This document shows, one piece after another, positions 9,053-19,036 of a DNA stretch of 19,036 nt. The stretch covers positions 1-19,036 of the forward strand of contig JAMQCK010000615.1 of NCBI GenBank assembly GCA_024196135.1, given 5' to 3'. The stretch's first letter is position 1; each line of letters begins with the position of its first letter. The notes beneath the pieces were generated by a model. It was not told where the DNA came from, did no database searches, and was given only the letters and a program-made list of their open reading frames with translations. The position numbers and the translations under genes are program-made. This DNA is from Pleurotus ostreatus/Saccharomyces cerevisiae fusant. Taxonomy: Eukaryota; Opisthokonta.

Positions 9053-9958
9053 ATGAAGGCGCGTGTTTTGGATGTCCACGCGCGATGCGAGCTTGAGTCA
9101 CCAAACACGGGCGGCATTCTCCTGTCCTCTGACAAGACCTCTATGGCTACACTCGCGCACGACAGACGCGCGCTCACTTACCAGGTCACACATGGTATAA
9201 GGCCCCTCTGGCAGCTCGAAAGTGTCGAGGAGTTCAAAAAGTGCTATGTTGATCTTTTGGAGGGTGAGCGCTACTCAGCCTCTACGTGTAAAACATGCTG
9301 AGCGCTCACTTCAGCGCATTTCCACGCTTACGATCTTGGCCGTGTCCTCCACCGGGATATTAGCGAGGCTAGTGCCTTGGCGCGGCTCAGGGCTGACGGG
9401 AAGGTCGCTGGCCTTTTAAACGACTGGGACCTCACTCGCGCAGTCGAAGAAGAGGGACTCGATCAGCGATTGGCGCCTCAACTTCGCAGTGGGACTACCC
9501 CCTTCATGGCGATCGATCTGCAGCGCCGGGCGGGCGGAAAATATGCCGCCACAGACCGCCGCTACTGCCATGATCTCGAGTCATTCTTCTGGCTCTTGTT
9601 ATGGGCCGTGCTGCATTTCGACCTCAACAACAAGCGTCACCTCGACTGCTTAGACGCGGATTGGACCGGAAGCAGGGAGGAATCCAGTTACCTCAAGGTT
9701 GACTGTCTCAACAACGGTGATGCGCTGGAGAAGGTGTTGGATAATGCATTGGATATGTGGGAGGACGTTGTCGATAACTGGGTCTGGCCCCTTGCTCGTA
9801 TGCTTGACGACGCTCGTCAGAGCTCTAAGAAGTGGGTCAGCAAGAAGTCGCGGGTCTTTGATGATGATGCCTACGCGAAGGAGCTGACCTTCGAGGTCTT
9901 CATGGAGACGATTGAGCAGACACCCAGGACGTGGGCGCACGAGGAGAAGGAGACGTAG
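9053..9958 (+). CDS. N-terminally shortened FunK1-like kinase, catalytic Asn lost (284 aa)
   Basis: Exons are 9053-9263 and 9315-9958. The 51-nt phase-1 intron (GTGAGC, TTCAG) is at the family position. Exon 2 is 644 nt, exactly as in the middle gene. The ATG at 9053 is the first in-frame ATG; it starts MKARVLDVHARCELE, matching an internal segment of the middle gene (KARVLDVYAGYDLD). From RALTYQVTHGIRPLW on, the C-lobe is complete: H83-R84-D85-I-S-E-A89-S90, NDWDL, GTTPFMAIDLQ, CHDLESFFWLLLWAVLHFDL. HRD is intact but the Asn is Ser, and no N-lobe or ATP-anchoring lysine is present. Independent catalysis is unlikely. Only 147 bp separates its stop from the UTP10 ATG. It may be a regulator or decoy of the full-length kinase, or a decaying copy; the sequence does not decide. 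Confidence 0.8.
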
Positions 9959-10105
9959 ATCGGTCGGCGAAGAAATGATAATGATTCGTGAGAGCCATTG
10001 TGGACAAATGGGGAAAGTTGAGATCCGACGCTTGGACACTCACGGAAACCGATCGCTGTTTTTGCAAAGTCTTCTGTACTTTCCCTCCATTGTACCCTTC
10101 ATATC

Positions 10106-13100
10106 ATGACATCCTCTCTCGCCGCGCAGCTCGCGGCCAACGCGTCTCTGAACGCGAATCTTTTGGTCGATCGCTCAAAAAGAAAGCCGACTCAGTCGTA
10201 CCTCTTCACCGGGCGCGATGCGGACAACTACGATCTCGATTCCATACATGCACTCGCGGTCAATGGGTTTCGCCAACTCACTGCCCTGACCTCGAACTTG
10301 AGAAAGTACGAGGATGCGATCCTGTCGCCAGCTGCGAAGGCGACGGACCGGACGCTGCTTTCAGCGGAGGCGGATGCGCGCTTGAACGAGAGCTTGAAGG
10401 GCGTGATGACGCTTCTGGGGGAACACCTGTTGACGGCACCCGCGGGGAAGGTCATTGAGTGGTTGGTGCGGAGGTTTAGGTGCGTGCCAGCGGTAACCTG
10501 ATGGAGTACAGGCTGACCGATCGCCAGAGTGAACGAGTTCAACGTTGATGATGTGCTCGCGCTTTTCCTGCCCTACCTGGAGTCCCCCCACTTCACCAAG
10601 ATGCTCTCCATATTGTCGATCCAGTGCGCATACATATCCTCTGAATCATCACACATCTGACATCCTGCAGACCAAGCACCACCTGGGCCTTCCTCCTCCC
10701 CTTCAAGTCTGCCGCCTCCCGCGTCCCCCGCTCCGCTCTCGTCGCTGAGATGCGCAAAAACTCCGTCGTCGCGCGCTTCGTGTCGTCGCTCGTCCCGAGC
10801 GCGATCCAATACGGCGCCGCACACGCGAACCTCATCAAGTTCAACGTCTCCGTCCTCCGGGACTTCATCACACTCGGCAAGACGCTCGACGAGGGCGCGA
10901 TCGCGCACTTGCTGCAGGCGATCCTGGCCCCCTTACAAAGCAACACCTCCCGCGATGCGGTGCTGGGTAGCTACATTTTGCTGGCGTCGCTCTCGCATAA
11001 GGTGCAGCTGCCGGGGCCGGCGCTGAAGAGCGTCGTGGGGTCGATGGCTGCGTCGGCGCATGAGGTGGAGCCGGTCCAGCTAGTCACCGCTCTCGTCAGT
11101 GTATGCGGGCCGCAGGAAGCGCTCTCGTCGTTCTCGCGCAAGGCGTCGAAGTCCGTGTTGAGGTTGGCAGGCATTGAGGGCGAGCTAGTGAAGGCGTTGC
11201 AGTGGGAGCATGGGGAGAAGGTTGTGGTACCGCTGCTCGCGGGGTCGGTCGATCAGTGAGTGATCACAGGCATGATCAATCGAGACTGGCGCTAACGAAG
11301 TTCGCAGGCTCGAGGACTACACGAACACCTGGGAGGCCGTGCTTGCGGCGGCGAAGGGAACGACAGTGTCTGCGCTCGCTGCTATCCTCATCCACGTAGT
11401 CAACGAGGGCGGCGACACGGAGGAGGACGCGCGCAATCTGCTGAGCGTCGTGTATCAGCGCCATCCGGAATCTCTTACTGGTCTGCCAGGCGCGGACAGT
11501 GTGCTGCTTAGGATATCTCAGGTGTGTGATCTCGAAAAATGCGCATATATGCGCCGTTTACTGATCATTTCTCAGACCGGATCCTCGGGAACGGACGATG
11601 ACATGGCTGTCGCGGCTGCAGATGCGAGCGCGGCAACTCGCGCCGCTGCGGTCAAGGAGTTACTTGCGCGCGCGGAACGGAATGAATTGACGGTAAGTAA
11701 CGTCGTCCACTCTGTCGAAGTATTTTTGATGGCTGACACAACTCCGATAGGATTCCACCACCTCCGCTCTCCTCGCCCGCGTCGCCGACGACAGCGCGGA
11801 CGTGCTCAACGCGCTCTATAGCCGCCCGGACATCCTCACGCCCATCCTCCTTGCTCAGAAGGAGGCGTATCTGCATCATCTTGCTGCTGCTCTTCATAAC
11901 CCGCTGAAGCTCGGTAGACACGCTCTCATTGCTCACGTCAATCTCATTACCGGTTCCTCATCGACGGCGGAATCATTTGCGACAGAGGTCGATGCCCCGA
12001 CGCTCGACGCGCTCGTGCGGATGCTGTTTCCGCATCTTCTGTGCACGAAGGCGCGGCAGCGGTCGGCGGAGGCGGTATGGAAAGCCGTGGCGGGGAGCGA
12101 GGGGATGGGGAAGCACCCGCTTTTGGTGGAGTGTGGGAAGGTGTGGGAGGCGGCGAGTGCAGGTGACGAGGGCGAGGGTGTGGAGAAGATGGCGAGGATA
12201 AATCTGAAGGTGGCGGATCGGATGGCAGGTGAGTAAATGGATATCTTCTCTCCACGGCCCTGTTTGCACTGGGTTGAAGGGTGTTTGCGAAGTTAGACTG
12301 GGAATGATGCTAATTAGTCCTTCAGAAAACATCATCATGTCAGATGAGTACGCCGCGCACCTTGAGTTTTTGCTCGCCAGCCTGAAGGGCGAAGAAGCAA
12401 ATGCGCGTCTGCTCGCCGGGCTCGTTGCAATTGCGCTCCTGCGCCGGATGTCGGGCGAGCACCAGGTTGGCGCGGCATACAGGATTTTGGAGGCGGTGGA
12501 GAGCTTTGGCCGTGTGGTGCCGACGCCGGAGATTGCGGCGCAGGAGGACGTGGATGATGTGAGTTTGTCCGATGTCGGTAGAAGAGGGAGCGACATCTCA
12601 CGTTGACTCAGCGGGCCAAGGACGAATGGGTTTCAAAGGCCGCGACACAGAGGACGAACTCGACCACGACGGCGCTGTGGTTGCGCCTGGCCATCATCAA
12701 GCAGATTGCGACCATCGCGCGTCCTGCTAATATCATTCTGGACTGGTTGACCATATTGCCTTCGGTACGTGTTCACTTGCTCGATTTCATAACCACAACT
12801 CATATCATCCCATCTAGCGTACCGCCGATACCCGCGGCACCAAATACGTCAACCTCATGCGCTCAACCTTCCGTGTCGCCAGCGGCTTCCAAGGCGCCCT
12901 CGCCGCCAGCATCTTCCGCCAGATCTTCGACACCCTGCAGGATGAGACCCTCGCGTTCCTCGCCGGCATATGGGATGGCGCGGACCCGCTCCTTCAGCCG
13001 CACGACCCGCGCCGCAAGGTCGCTCTCGCACTCGGCCGCGGGTATCTGGAGGCACGCCAGGACGACGCGGAGCCGACGGACTTCCAGGCGATCCTGCCGT

Positions 13101-16100
13101 CGCTTCTCGTTGCGGTGCAGACTGTGGATGCGAGCCTGGCGTTTGATGTGCTCAAGGTGCTTAGGAAAGGCTTGGACCGGAAGTTTACGGCGAAGAGTAG
13201 GGTGTACGGGCTCGATACGATCTATGGGCCAGGGAGTGGTGGGTTCAATCGGCTAGTTGGGTCCAGGACATTGCTGATATGAGCGCAGGGAAGCTGCAGT
13301 ATCTCGAGCAGGGAGACCTCAAGCAGTACCTCGACGCGTTGCTCCAGCACGAGGCACACTTCTTGCGAGACGCTGGCTATGGGCGCAGCTTCCATCACGA
13401 GCACCTTGCGCCTGCAAAGAAGGACAAGAAGGCTGCGGGGTAAGTCGTTTTTGCGAGTCTTTCGTACCACGTACTCATCACCGTCTTTCAGATACAAGCA
13501 TCGCGTACTTTGCTTCCTGCTGTCGCACGTCGACGCCTTCGTGCTTCCGCAGGCTCAGATTGCCCTGCTTAGCGCGCTCGAGCTTGTTCCCTCCGCCGAG
13601 AAAGCGACAATCCTGCGCCCGACCATCCGATCACTCGTGCACAAGGTGCCCACGTACCTTGCGAATGTGTACGGTGACACGCTGGAGAACTTTACGGCGC
13701 TCGTGGCATCGTCCTTCGACGCAAGCGCAGCGGATGCGTTGTCGCAAGCGGATAACGAGCTGTGGATGGATTATGTGCAGACCGTGCAATACGTCTTCTC
13801 AGGTATGATTCTGCGATCGTTGAGGTACGTATGACGACTGACGATGTTCCAGGCCAATTCAAGGCGCCGCGCGATGCGGTCGCAAGCGCTCTGGAGCAAG
13901 GGCTGTTCGAGGGGCTGAGCTCTGAAAGGCAGGCTGAGCTCTGCGAAGTGCTGCTCGACATGGACGACGTCGAGGACGTGCCTGCAGTCCACGCGCTCCT
14001 GACGAAGTTGCTCACCGAAGTGCCGCTGATCAACCACTTGCTCACGAGCACGCGTCCTGCGGATGCCACAACGAGCCCTCGGGCCAAGAAGCAGAAGACT
14101 ATCGGCGAAACGTCGTACTCGCTGTCTCGCCTGACCATGCTGGCGGAGGTGCTCGCCGCGAAGGAGCTGCCAGGTTCATTGAATTTGGTCGCGTGCCTCC
14201 TAGACACGCTCGGTGCTGTCGTGCACTCGCTCTCATCCGGTGCTGAGGTCGGATATGTGGTACAGTTGCTTATGTCGTCCATCGGCCACGCAGCTGGCAA
14301 GGTCACGGCTTCGACGGTCATCACTTCTGGGACTGTCCGTGTCGAGGTCTTGGTTGATGTGATCAGAAGTGCGTTACCCAGAATGCCCTACTCACTTCGC
14401 TTCTAACGTATACTCGCAGGCGCTTCCAACCCTCAGACGTTCCACCAGGCCCTATTGCTGATGGCAGAGCTCACGCGCCTTGCGCCCGAGGCAATCCTGC
14501 GCAACGTCATGCCGGTCTTCACGTTCATGGGCTCGAACGTCTTCCATAGGGACGACACTTACAGCTTCCGCGTCATACAGAAGGTCAGTCGTCTGAAGCG
14601 TATCGTTTGTTGCATTGCTAATAAGTTTTGCCTACAGACCATCGATATGATTGTCCCCGTCATGGCGGACAGTCTGCGCAAGCAGTACACGGACCGGTTG
14701 GAACTCTACGTCGGCGCCCGTGACTTCCTGCGTGTCTTCACGGATGCTGCTAGCCACATTCCGAGACATCGTCGTGTTAGGTATAGTAGACATCGTCGCA
14801 CTGATGTCCGATTTCTGATCCATCTTTCATCCCAGCTTCTTCACTCACTTGCTGCAAGTGCTTAAACCTGAGGACTTCCTCGCCCCAGTATGCATGTTGT
14901 TGATCGAGCGCGCTACAAACCGTGTCGTGAAGCAGAAGGAGGACGACGCGCGCGGATCTCTGTTCCTGCCTTTGACGTTGTTGCATCACTTCCCGGCAAC
15001 GCAGCAGATTCCTGTGGGTTGACCCGAGTCCATTGACGTCTGCATACCCCTCTGATCCTTTGTCCAGGCTCTCACCGAGATTGTGCACGAAGCAAGTCGC
15101 CTTCTGGAGCGCTGCGCTAGCAAACACCCAGTGACCAACTTCCTGGATTGGAAACAGTAAGCTGCTCGGTCGCTCGCTGACCTTTGTTGGCTAATCCTAT
15201 TGCAGCGACGACGAGTCATCATCCGAAAAAATTCTTTTCCAACGCCGCGCGAAGGCCCTCATTCTCTTCGTCGGCTTCGCGCTCAAGACGGGCAGTGTCC
15301 AAAGTGGCGACACAACCGTTTCTCAGCTTCTCTTCGCCTTACTGGGGCTCAGCATGCGCAGAGAAGGCTTGGACCAATCGGACGAGATTTCCACAACGTC
15401 AAGATCATCGTTGGAGCGCCTGCTATCCGTCATGCCCGCCGCCGATTTCGTGATCTCGATAGAAACGATCCTTGAAATGGACGACGACGCTGTGAGTATA
15501 TCTCTCGTGGAGCTTCTCGGTCAATACTTATTTCGCATAGCTCCGCGAGCGTGCACTCTGCATATTGTCGGAGCGCCTGGGCAAGATAGCGGACAAGGTC
15601 CGCAAACAGGTTACGCCGCACATCCTCAAGATCATGAAGGTGGTGCACCTGTTCATCGAGACACGCAAGTCGAGTCCGGAGGCGAGCGGCGCCTTTAAGG
15701 CCCTGCAGGCTATCAGCGAGACCATGTCGCCAGGCGAGGAATCCGCGTTGTTGGAATGCGTTGAGCCTTCACTGGCCGCGATAGACAGAAGCAACGTTGC
15801 CTTCGCCTTGTCTGCGCTTGCGCCCTTACTGTACGTGCACTCTCATCACGCGAAATCAGCGCCTAACACATTTTGCAGATCCAAACTTGGACCACGCGTG
15901 ATACCCTTCCTTCGCCAGGCGGTTGCCCTGTGCGTCAATGTCCTTCGCTCGGACAAGGCCGGTACGCCTGGCAAAAGGAACGAACGATTCTTCATCTGAC
16001 CGAACGACCTCTTATTCGTGTAGAATTGGACAACCTGGCGGTCTCCGTCATTCAGGGTCTGCTATCCTCCATCCCGGCCTTCTGGTCATCACACGAGATC

Positions 16101-17398
16101 TCCGTCGTTTTGACTCTGGTGCTCGACCGTCCCGACGCGACATCCAGCATAGCGCTCGGAAAGGCTATTGTCAAGCGCCTGCCTGCCAAGGCTCTGGTCG
16201 CCGCTCTCTTCGAGTTGTGGGACAAGGCTTCGACGAACACCGTGCGCCCGCTGTATCGCTTCACGAACAACGGATCATTGACCTTGCATTAGGACCGACT
16301 TCGTGGCTACTTTGATCTGCTCAAGCGCGCCTTCCACAAAGCGGACCGTGTCGTTGTCATTGACGGTGTACGTGAAGCCCTGAAGCGCTTCACGGAGGGC
16401 CTCGAGATGGTCGCGAGCTCGCAATCGGCTGAGGTACGCACTACTCTGTTCATACTCGTCCGTCGCTCATGGGTCATGCAGCTGGAGAGCAGCCTTGTGG
16501 CCGCGTTCATCGAGATGGTGGTCAAGCTCAACGAGGCCGCCTTCCGTCCAGTGTTCCGCAGGTTGTATGACTGGGCTTTCACGGGCACCGATGGTAAGGT
16601 TCACACCGCTGCAATCAGTCGCCATGTTTACCCCTTGCCAGATGGCAATACGAAGCGCGTGACGTTCTGCCATCTCTACCTTGCATTGCTGGACTACTTC
16701 CGCGTAAGTCTCCTCTTTCCTCGTATCGACAGTGACGCTCAATCTTGCTTTAGGGACTCATGAACCCGTACATGACTTTCATGATCCCCACGATGGTCGA
16801 GCTCTTCGGATACTATTCTGCAGGTGCTTTGGACGATGCTGCGCTGTGGAGTTCTCTGCTTGAGCTCGTTGCGAAGAGTCTGGCATACGATGATGGCTGT
16901 AAGTCGTAGTCTGATTTCATTCCGTCCTCTCGAATTGACAACTTGTTTTAGCGTTTTGGCGCGAAGCTCAACTGCGCAAGCTCGCCAAGCCGATCGTCGA
17001 GCAGGTGGCTGTCTATGTGGGCATCGACGCAAAGGATGGCAAACGCCTGTTGCGCGACGCCCTGACGGCCCTCGTTGACACCTCCAACGATGACGTGCTT
17101 CTCAAGAGCATCAATCTTGACTTGCTCATGCACACGCGCTCGGAAGAGGCAGCTGTGCGGCTTGTGGCCTTGGAGTGTGCTGAAGCGCTATGGCGGAATC
17201 ACGGAGGCAAGCTGCTCGGTGAGTACAGGTTATCCATTAATGCAAGCATTGCGCTCACAACTCTTCGAAGGCTTCGCCTCCGAGACCGCAACGTTCGTCG
17301 CGGAGACGAGCGAGGATGAGAACGATGCGGTCGTGCGCGAATCATTGAAGCTCAAGGACGCCTTGGAAGCTGTCGCTGGCCGCATCACTGGCCTTTGA
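10106..17398 (+). CDS. UTP10: UTP10/HEATR1, U3 snoRNA-associated SSU-processome scaffold
   Basis: Complete gene: 26 exons, 5955 coding nt, 1984 aa, in the fungal UTP10 range. Exons: 10106-10479, 10528-10623, 10671-11255, 11308-11521, 11576-11692, 11751-12228, 12326-12558, 12612-12764, 12818-13238, 13289-13439, 13492-13802, 13853-14368, 14420-14583, 14638-14780, 14836-15013, 15068-15156, 15206-15491, 15541-15830, 15879-15961, 16024-16241, 16293-16433, 16482-16593, 16642-16703, 16754-16898, 16952-17218, 17271-17398. Phases match at every junction. UTP10 is a HEAT-repeat scaffold of the t-UTP/UtpA complex, needed for pre-18S processing and rDNA transcription in the nucleolus. The N-terminus ([36 protein letters not shown]) and the BP28CT region (about residue 1768, [13 protein letters not shown]) are diagnostic. 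A basic PRAKKQK patch is near residue 1121. The last acceptor (GAAG) is atypical. No frameshift is seen. Confidence 0.97.
12229..12325 (+). other. Unusually long UTP10 intron (97 nt)
   Basis: GTGAGT donor, GCTAAT branch-like site and CTTCAG acceptor, phase 1, joining MAG to ENIIMSDEY. Every other UTP10 intron I mapped is 47-62 nt. No paired C/D or H/ACA boxes are visible, so nothing indicates an embedded small RNA. Confidence 0.75.
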
Positions 17399-17648
17399 AA
17401 GGACATCTATTGTGTAGTAGTGGGGTTGTATGTTTGCTGCTTACAAATTTCGCATGTCTCACATCACACCCAAGAGAAAGCCCTTGGCTCCGTGCAAAGA
17501 CCCACGGAAGGTCTGTGTTGATTGTGTTGATTCCTTGTTTTGCTTATGATCACGGCCACATCAGTGAATCGACCGACGTAGAAATTGTCGGGCTGTGTAT
17601 AAAAGCGAACCCATGCCTAACTCACTGACGACTACTTACTATTTATAG

Positions 17649-17855
17649 GCGCAATCCCGGCTCCTGAGTCAGAAAGTCCAAACAAGCGTCGATGCCGCCA
17701 TGTTTTCTTTCGAGAAAGACCTACAAAAAGCTGATCAGCACTTTGAACTCGACCTCTACATCGACCGGTCGTCTGGCAATCGCGCTGGGATGCAAGATGT
17801 CCAAACACAGACGGATTGGCTCGGGGATGCCCGCCTATACCCAGCGTTTCGTTGA
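17649..17855 (+). CDS. Possible small ORF or orphan terminal exon
   Basis: An open frame follows an acceptor-like context (CTGAC branch, TACTTACTATTTATAG ending 17648) and runs to TGA at 17853-17855. If translation starts at the in-frame ATG 17700, which has the near-ideal context GCCGCCATG, it gives 51 residues: MFSFEKDLQKADQHFELDLY at the start, LYPAFR at the end. The amphipathic, acidic composition looks protein-like. Read as a last exon from 17649, it can join in phase to a 19-codon ORF at 17454-17510, but that donor (GTCTGT) is poor. No family is recognised. It may be a small protein, a remnant, or chance. Confidence 0.25.
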   Translation, partial: AQSRLLSQKVQTSVDAAMFSFEKDLQKADQHFELDLYIDRSSGNRAGMQDVQTQTDWLGDARLYPAFR

Positions 17856-17935
17856 TCCATCTTTGCTTGTTTGTGACGTCGTGTTTGCATTGACCACTCA
17901 TTTTCTGAAGGGTAAAACGCCACATGCCGCATGCG

Positions 17936-17942
17936 TATAAAA
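17936..17942 (+). promoter_or_regulatory. TATA box of the last gene
   Basis: TATAAAA lies 60 nt before the ATG at 18002, a typical spacing. A CRE-like TGACGTC sits about 60 bp upstream of it (17874-17880). Confidence 0.55.
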
Positions 17943-18001
17943 CCCTGACAGTGACAACATGGAGCCTGCGATCGCTTTCTCCTGACCCCCACCCGCTCGC
18001 T

Positions 18002-19036
18002 ATGACCTATCCGCCACCCAAGTATCTCTGCAAACTTGTCATTCGCGAGCTCAGCCGACGGCATGGACCGGGTCGACACCACATCCCACCGAATTTTCTC
18101 TCCACGAGGCTTTACAGAGACGTGCTGGATAGTCTCAACGTCTCTCACATACCGAAGACATCTGCCTCCGACAGCGCTCAGTGGCTCAGTATTGTGAACG
18201 CCGCCGACAGCTTGCGCGCCATCGTATACCTCATGAAAGCGGGACAACCTAGCGGCCCCCAGGATACATCAGAGACGTGCAAACGCATCGTAGCCGACTC
18301 ACTTCCTTCTGTATGGGCCTGGTCGCAGTACATGCATCCTTTTCTGCGCAACTGCGACGAAGACGCGTTCGAGGCTGCGACAAAGCTCTACCAGTGGCAA
18401 TTCCAGGATCTTGGCCGAAGCTGGCACTACGCCGCCCTCTGCGACGTGATCTCCGCCTTGTGGCAATCTATCGCGCCCGAAGCTCAAGACTCTCCGCTGA
18501 GAACTATGCCGGGCTCGGCTTCGTACATCTACGACCTCTGGTGGTACATGGCGCACGAGACTAGCGATGAGACCCGGCAAACAGCGCTCATTTCGACTTT
18601 GGCCATATCCTCTTTCGATGATCCCGACCAACTCGTTGCCAAGGCGATCGTGGCGAAGGGCAGATACGGGGTGGACCCGCTGGTCCGTCGACTATGCACT
18701 CTAATCGACGCGAACAATGGACAACAGAACATCCGGGCGGTCTATGCGTTCGTCTACATCGTCACTGTCTGCGCGATATGCGACAGGAGCTTGCGACCGC
18801 GCATGTACCCTCTCATCCGGCGAGTCTGCTCCCTGCTTCGCCTCATCGACTACTCTACGGGAGATCACGACCCGCTCAGCGAGGATGGCACATTTCTGAT
18901 GGCGTACTCCTCGGACTGCCTGAATCTCCTGCCACATCTCTGCGGCAGTCTGCGCGGCCCGCGTGATATCATCCGCCTGGTTCGGCAGGGTATTCTACAA
19001 GCCATGTTCTGGTATCTCGAGCGCTTCAACGACCCC
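18002..19036 (+). CDS. Unrecognised protein, 3' partial (345 residues visible)
   Basis: An ATG at 18002, 60 nt after a TATA box, opens a frame with no stop and no required intron through the window end. The N-terminus is MTYPPPKYLCKLVIRELSRR. There is no signal peptide and no clear membrane helix. The sequence is mostly helical-looking, with Trp/Tyr-rich patches (VWAWSQYMHPFLRNCDEDAF at about 103-122, SYIYDLWWYMAHETSDE near 178) and alternating Leu/Ile/Ala, reminiscent of alpha-solenoid folds. The style recalls large Agaricomycete families of uncharacterised proteins, some of which carry a C-terminal MYND zinc finger. No finger is visible in this part, so that is only a guess to test downstream. 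GC-rich codons and lack of stops over 1 kb make coding status secure. Confidence 0.82.
   Translation, partial: MTYPPPKYLCKLVIRELSRRHGPGRHHIPPNFLSTRLYRDVLDSLNVSHIPKTSASDSAQWLSIVNAADSLRAIVYLMKAGQPSGPQDTSETCKRIVADSLPSVWAWSQYMHPFLRNCDEDAFEAATKLYQWQFQDLGRSWHYAALCDVISALWQSIAPEAQDSPLRTMPGSASYIYDLWWYMAHETSDETRQTALISTLAISSFDDPDQLVAKAIVAKGRYGVDPLVRRLCTLIDANNGQQNIRAVYAFVYIVTVCAICDRSLRPRMYPLIRRVCSLLRLIDYSTGDHDPLSEDGTFLMAYSSDCLNLLPHLCGSLRGPRDIIRLVRQGILQAMFWYLERFNDP

Larger units (their letters stand above)
17399..18001. other. Intergenic region between UTP10 and the last gene
   Basis: About 600 bp. The first part should be the UTP10 3' UTR. TATAAAA is at 17598-17604, a splice-acceptor-like TTTATAG ends at 17648, and a protein-like frame covers 17649-17855. 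A CRE-like TGACGTC is at 17874-17880 and a second TATAAAA at 17936-17942. Apart from the small ORF listed separately I see no gene. Confidence 0.5.

Noticed and set aside
12229..12325. Possible intronic C/D snoRNA in the long UTP10 intron
   Set aside because: An ATGATG resembling box C lies near the 3' end of the intron with no box D (CTGA) after it, and there is no terminal stem.
13692..14324. Minus-strand frame of 210 codons antisense to UTP10
   Set aside because: Covers UTP10 exons with exact splice phase; shadow only.
17613..17648. 11-codon ORF after TATAAAA
   Set aside because: It reads like an intron 3' end (CTGAC branch and TATAG) rather than coding sequence.
17756..18247. Minus-strand frame of 163 codons crossing the promoter of the last gene
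   Set aside because: Overlaps the TATA box and the secure plus-strand ORF from 18002; no recognisable domain.
1..19036. CRISPR array, insertion sequence, tRNA, rRNA or transposon ends
   Set aside because: No spaced short repeats, no terminal inverted or long terminal repeats, no transposase or reverse transcriptase motifs, and no cloverleaf with a T-loop consensus were seen.

Overview
The window is nuclear DNA from a filamentous basidiomycete, most likely an Agaricomycete. The reasons are GC-rich coding sequence, many tiny introns (about 47-62 nt, GTRNGT donors, CTNAC/CTGAC-like branch sites, YAG acceptors), several copies of the fungal-specific FunK1 kinase family, and a basidiomycete-style UTP10 gene. 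The order within Agaricomycetes (for example Polyporales) cannot be settled from the sequence. All gene models were built by hand from reading frames, splice consensus and phase matching.

Layout. (1) 1-1659 (+): 3' part of a BAG-domain Hsp70 co-chaperone with an Arg/Glu-rich coiled coil, an IQ-like motif, the BAG domain and an acidic tail. (2) 1660-2759: long gap with no convincing gene, ending in a strong core promoter with three copies of an 11-bp element and a TATA box. (3) 2872-3403 (+): small two-exon gene for an unrecognised 158-residue protein; part of its reading frame is open to question. (4) 3800-4405 (-): two-exon GNAT N-acetyltransferase, converging on gene 3 and diverging from gene 5. 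(5) 4814-9958 (+): three tandem FunK1-type kinase genes. The first is full length (781 aa). The second (317 aa) and third (284 aa) lack the N-terminal region and have substitutions in the catalytic loop. All three share a conserved upstream block. (6) 10106-17398 (+): complete UTP10/HEATR1 orthologue, 26 exons, 1984 aa, a scaffold of the U3 small-subunit processome. (7) 17399-18001: gap with one possible small ORF or terminal exon, a CRE-like site and a TATA box. (8) 18002-19036 (+): 5' part of an unrecognised protein that runs off the window.

The genes do not form one pathway. UTP10 is housekeeping ribosome biogenesis, and the BAG and GNAT genes are general protein-handling or modifying factors. 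The FunK1 array is the accessory, fast-evolving part. It looks like one complete gene that gave rise to two shortened copies which kept promoter, splice site and C-lobe but lost the N-lobe. It is the best candidate here for something undescribed: expressed truncated pseudokinases beside their presumed parent.
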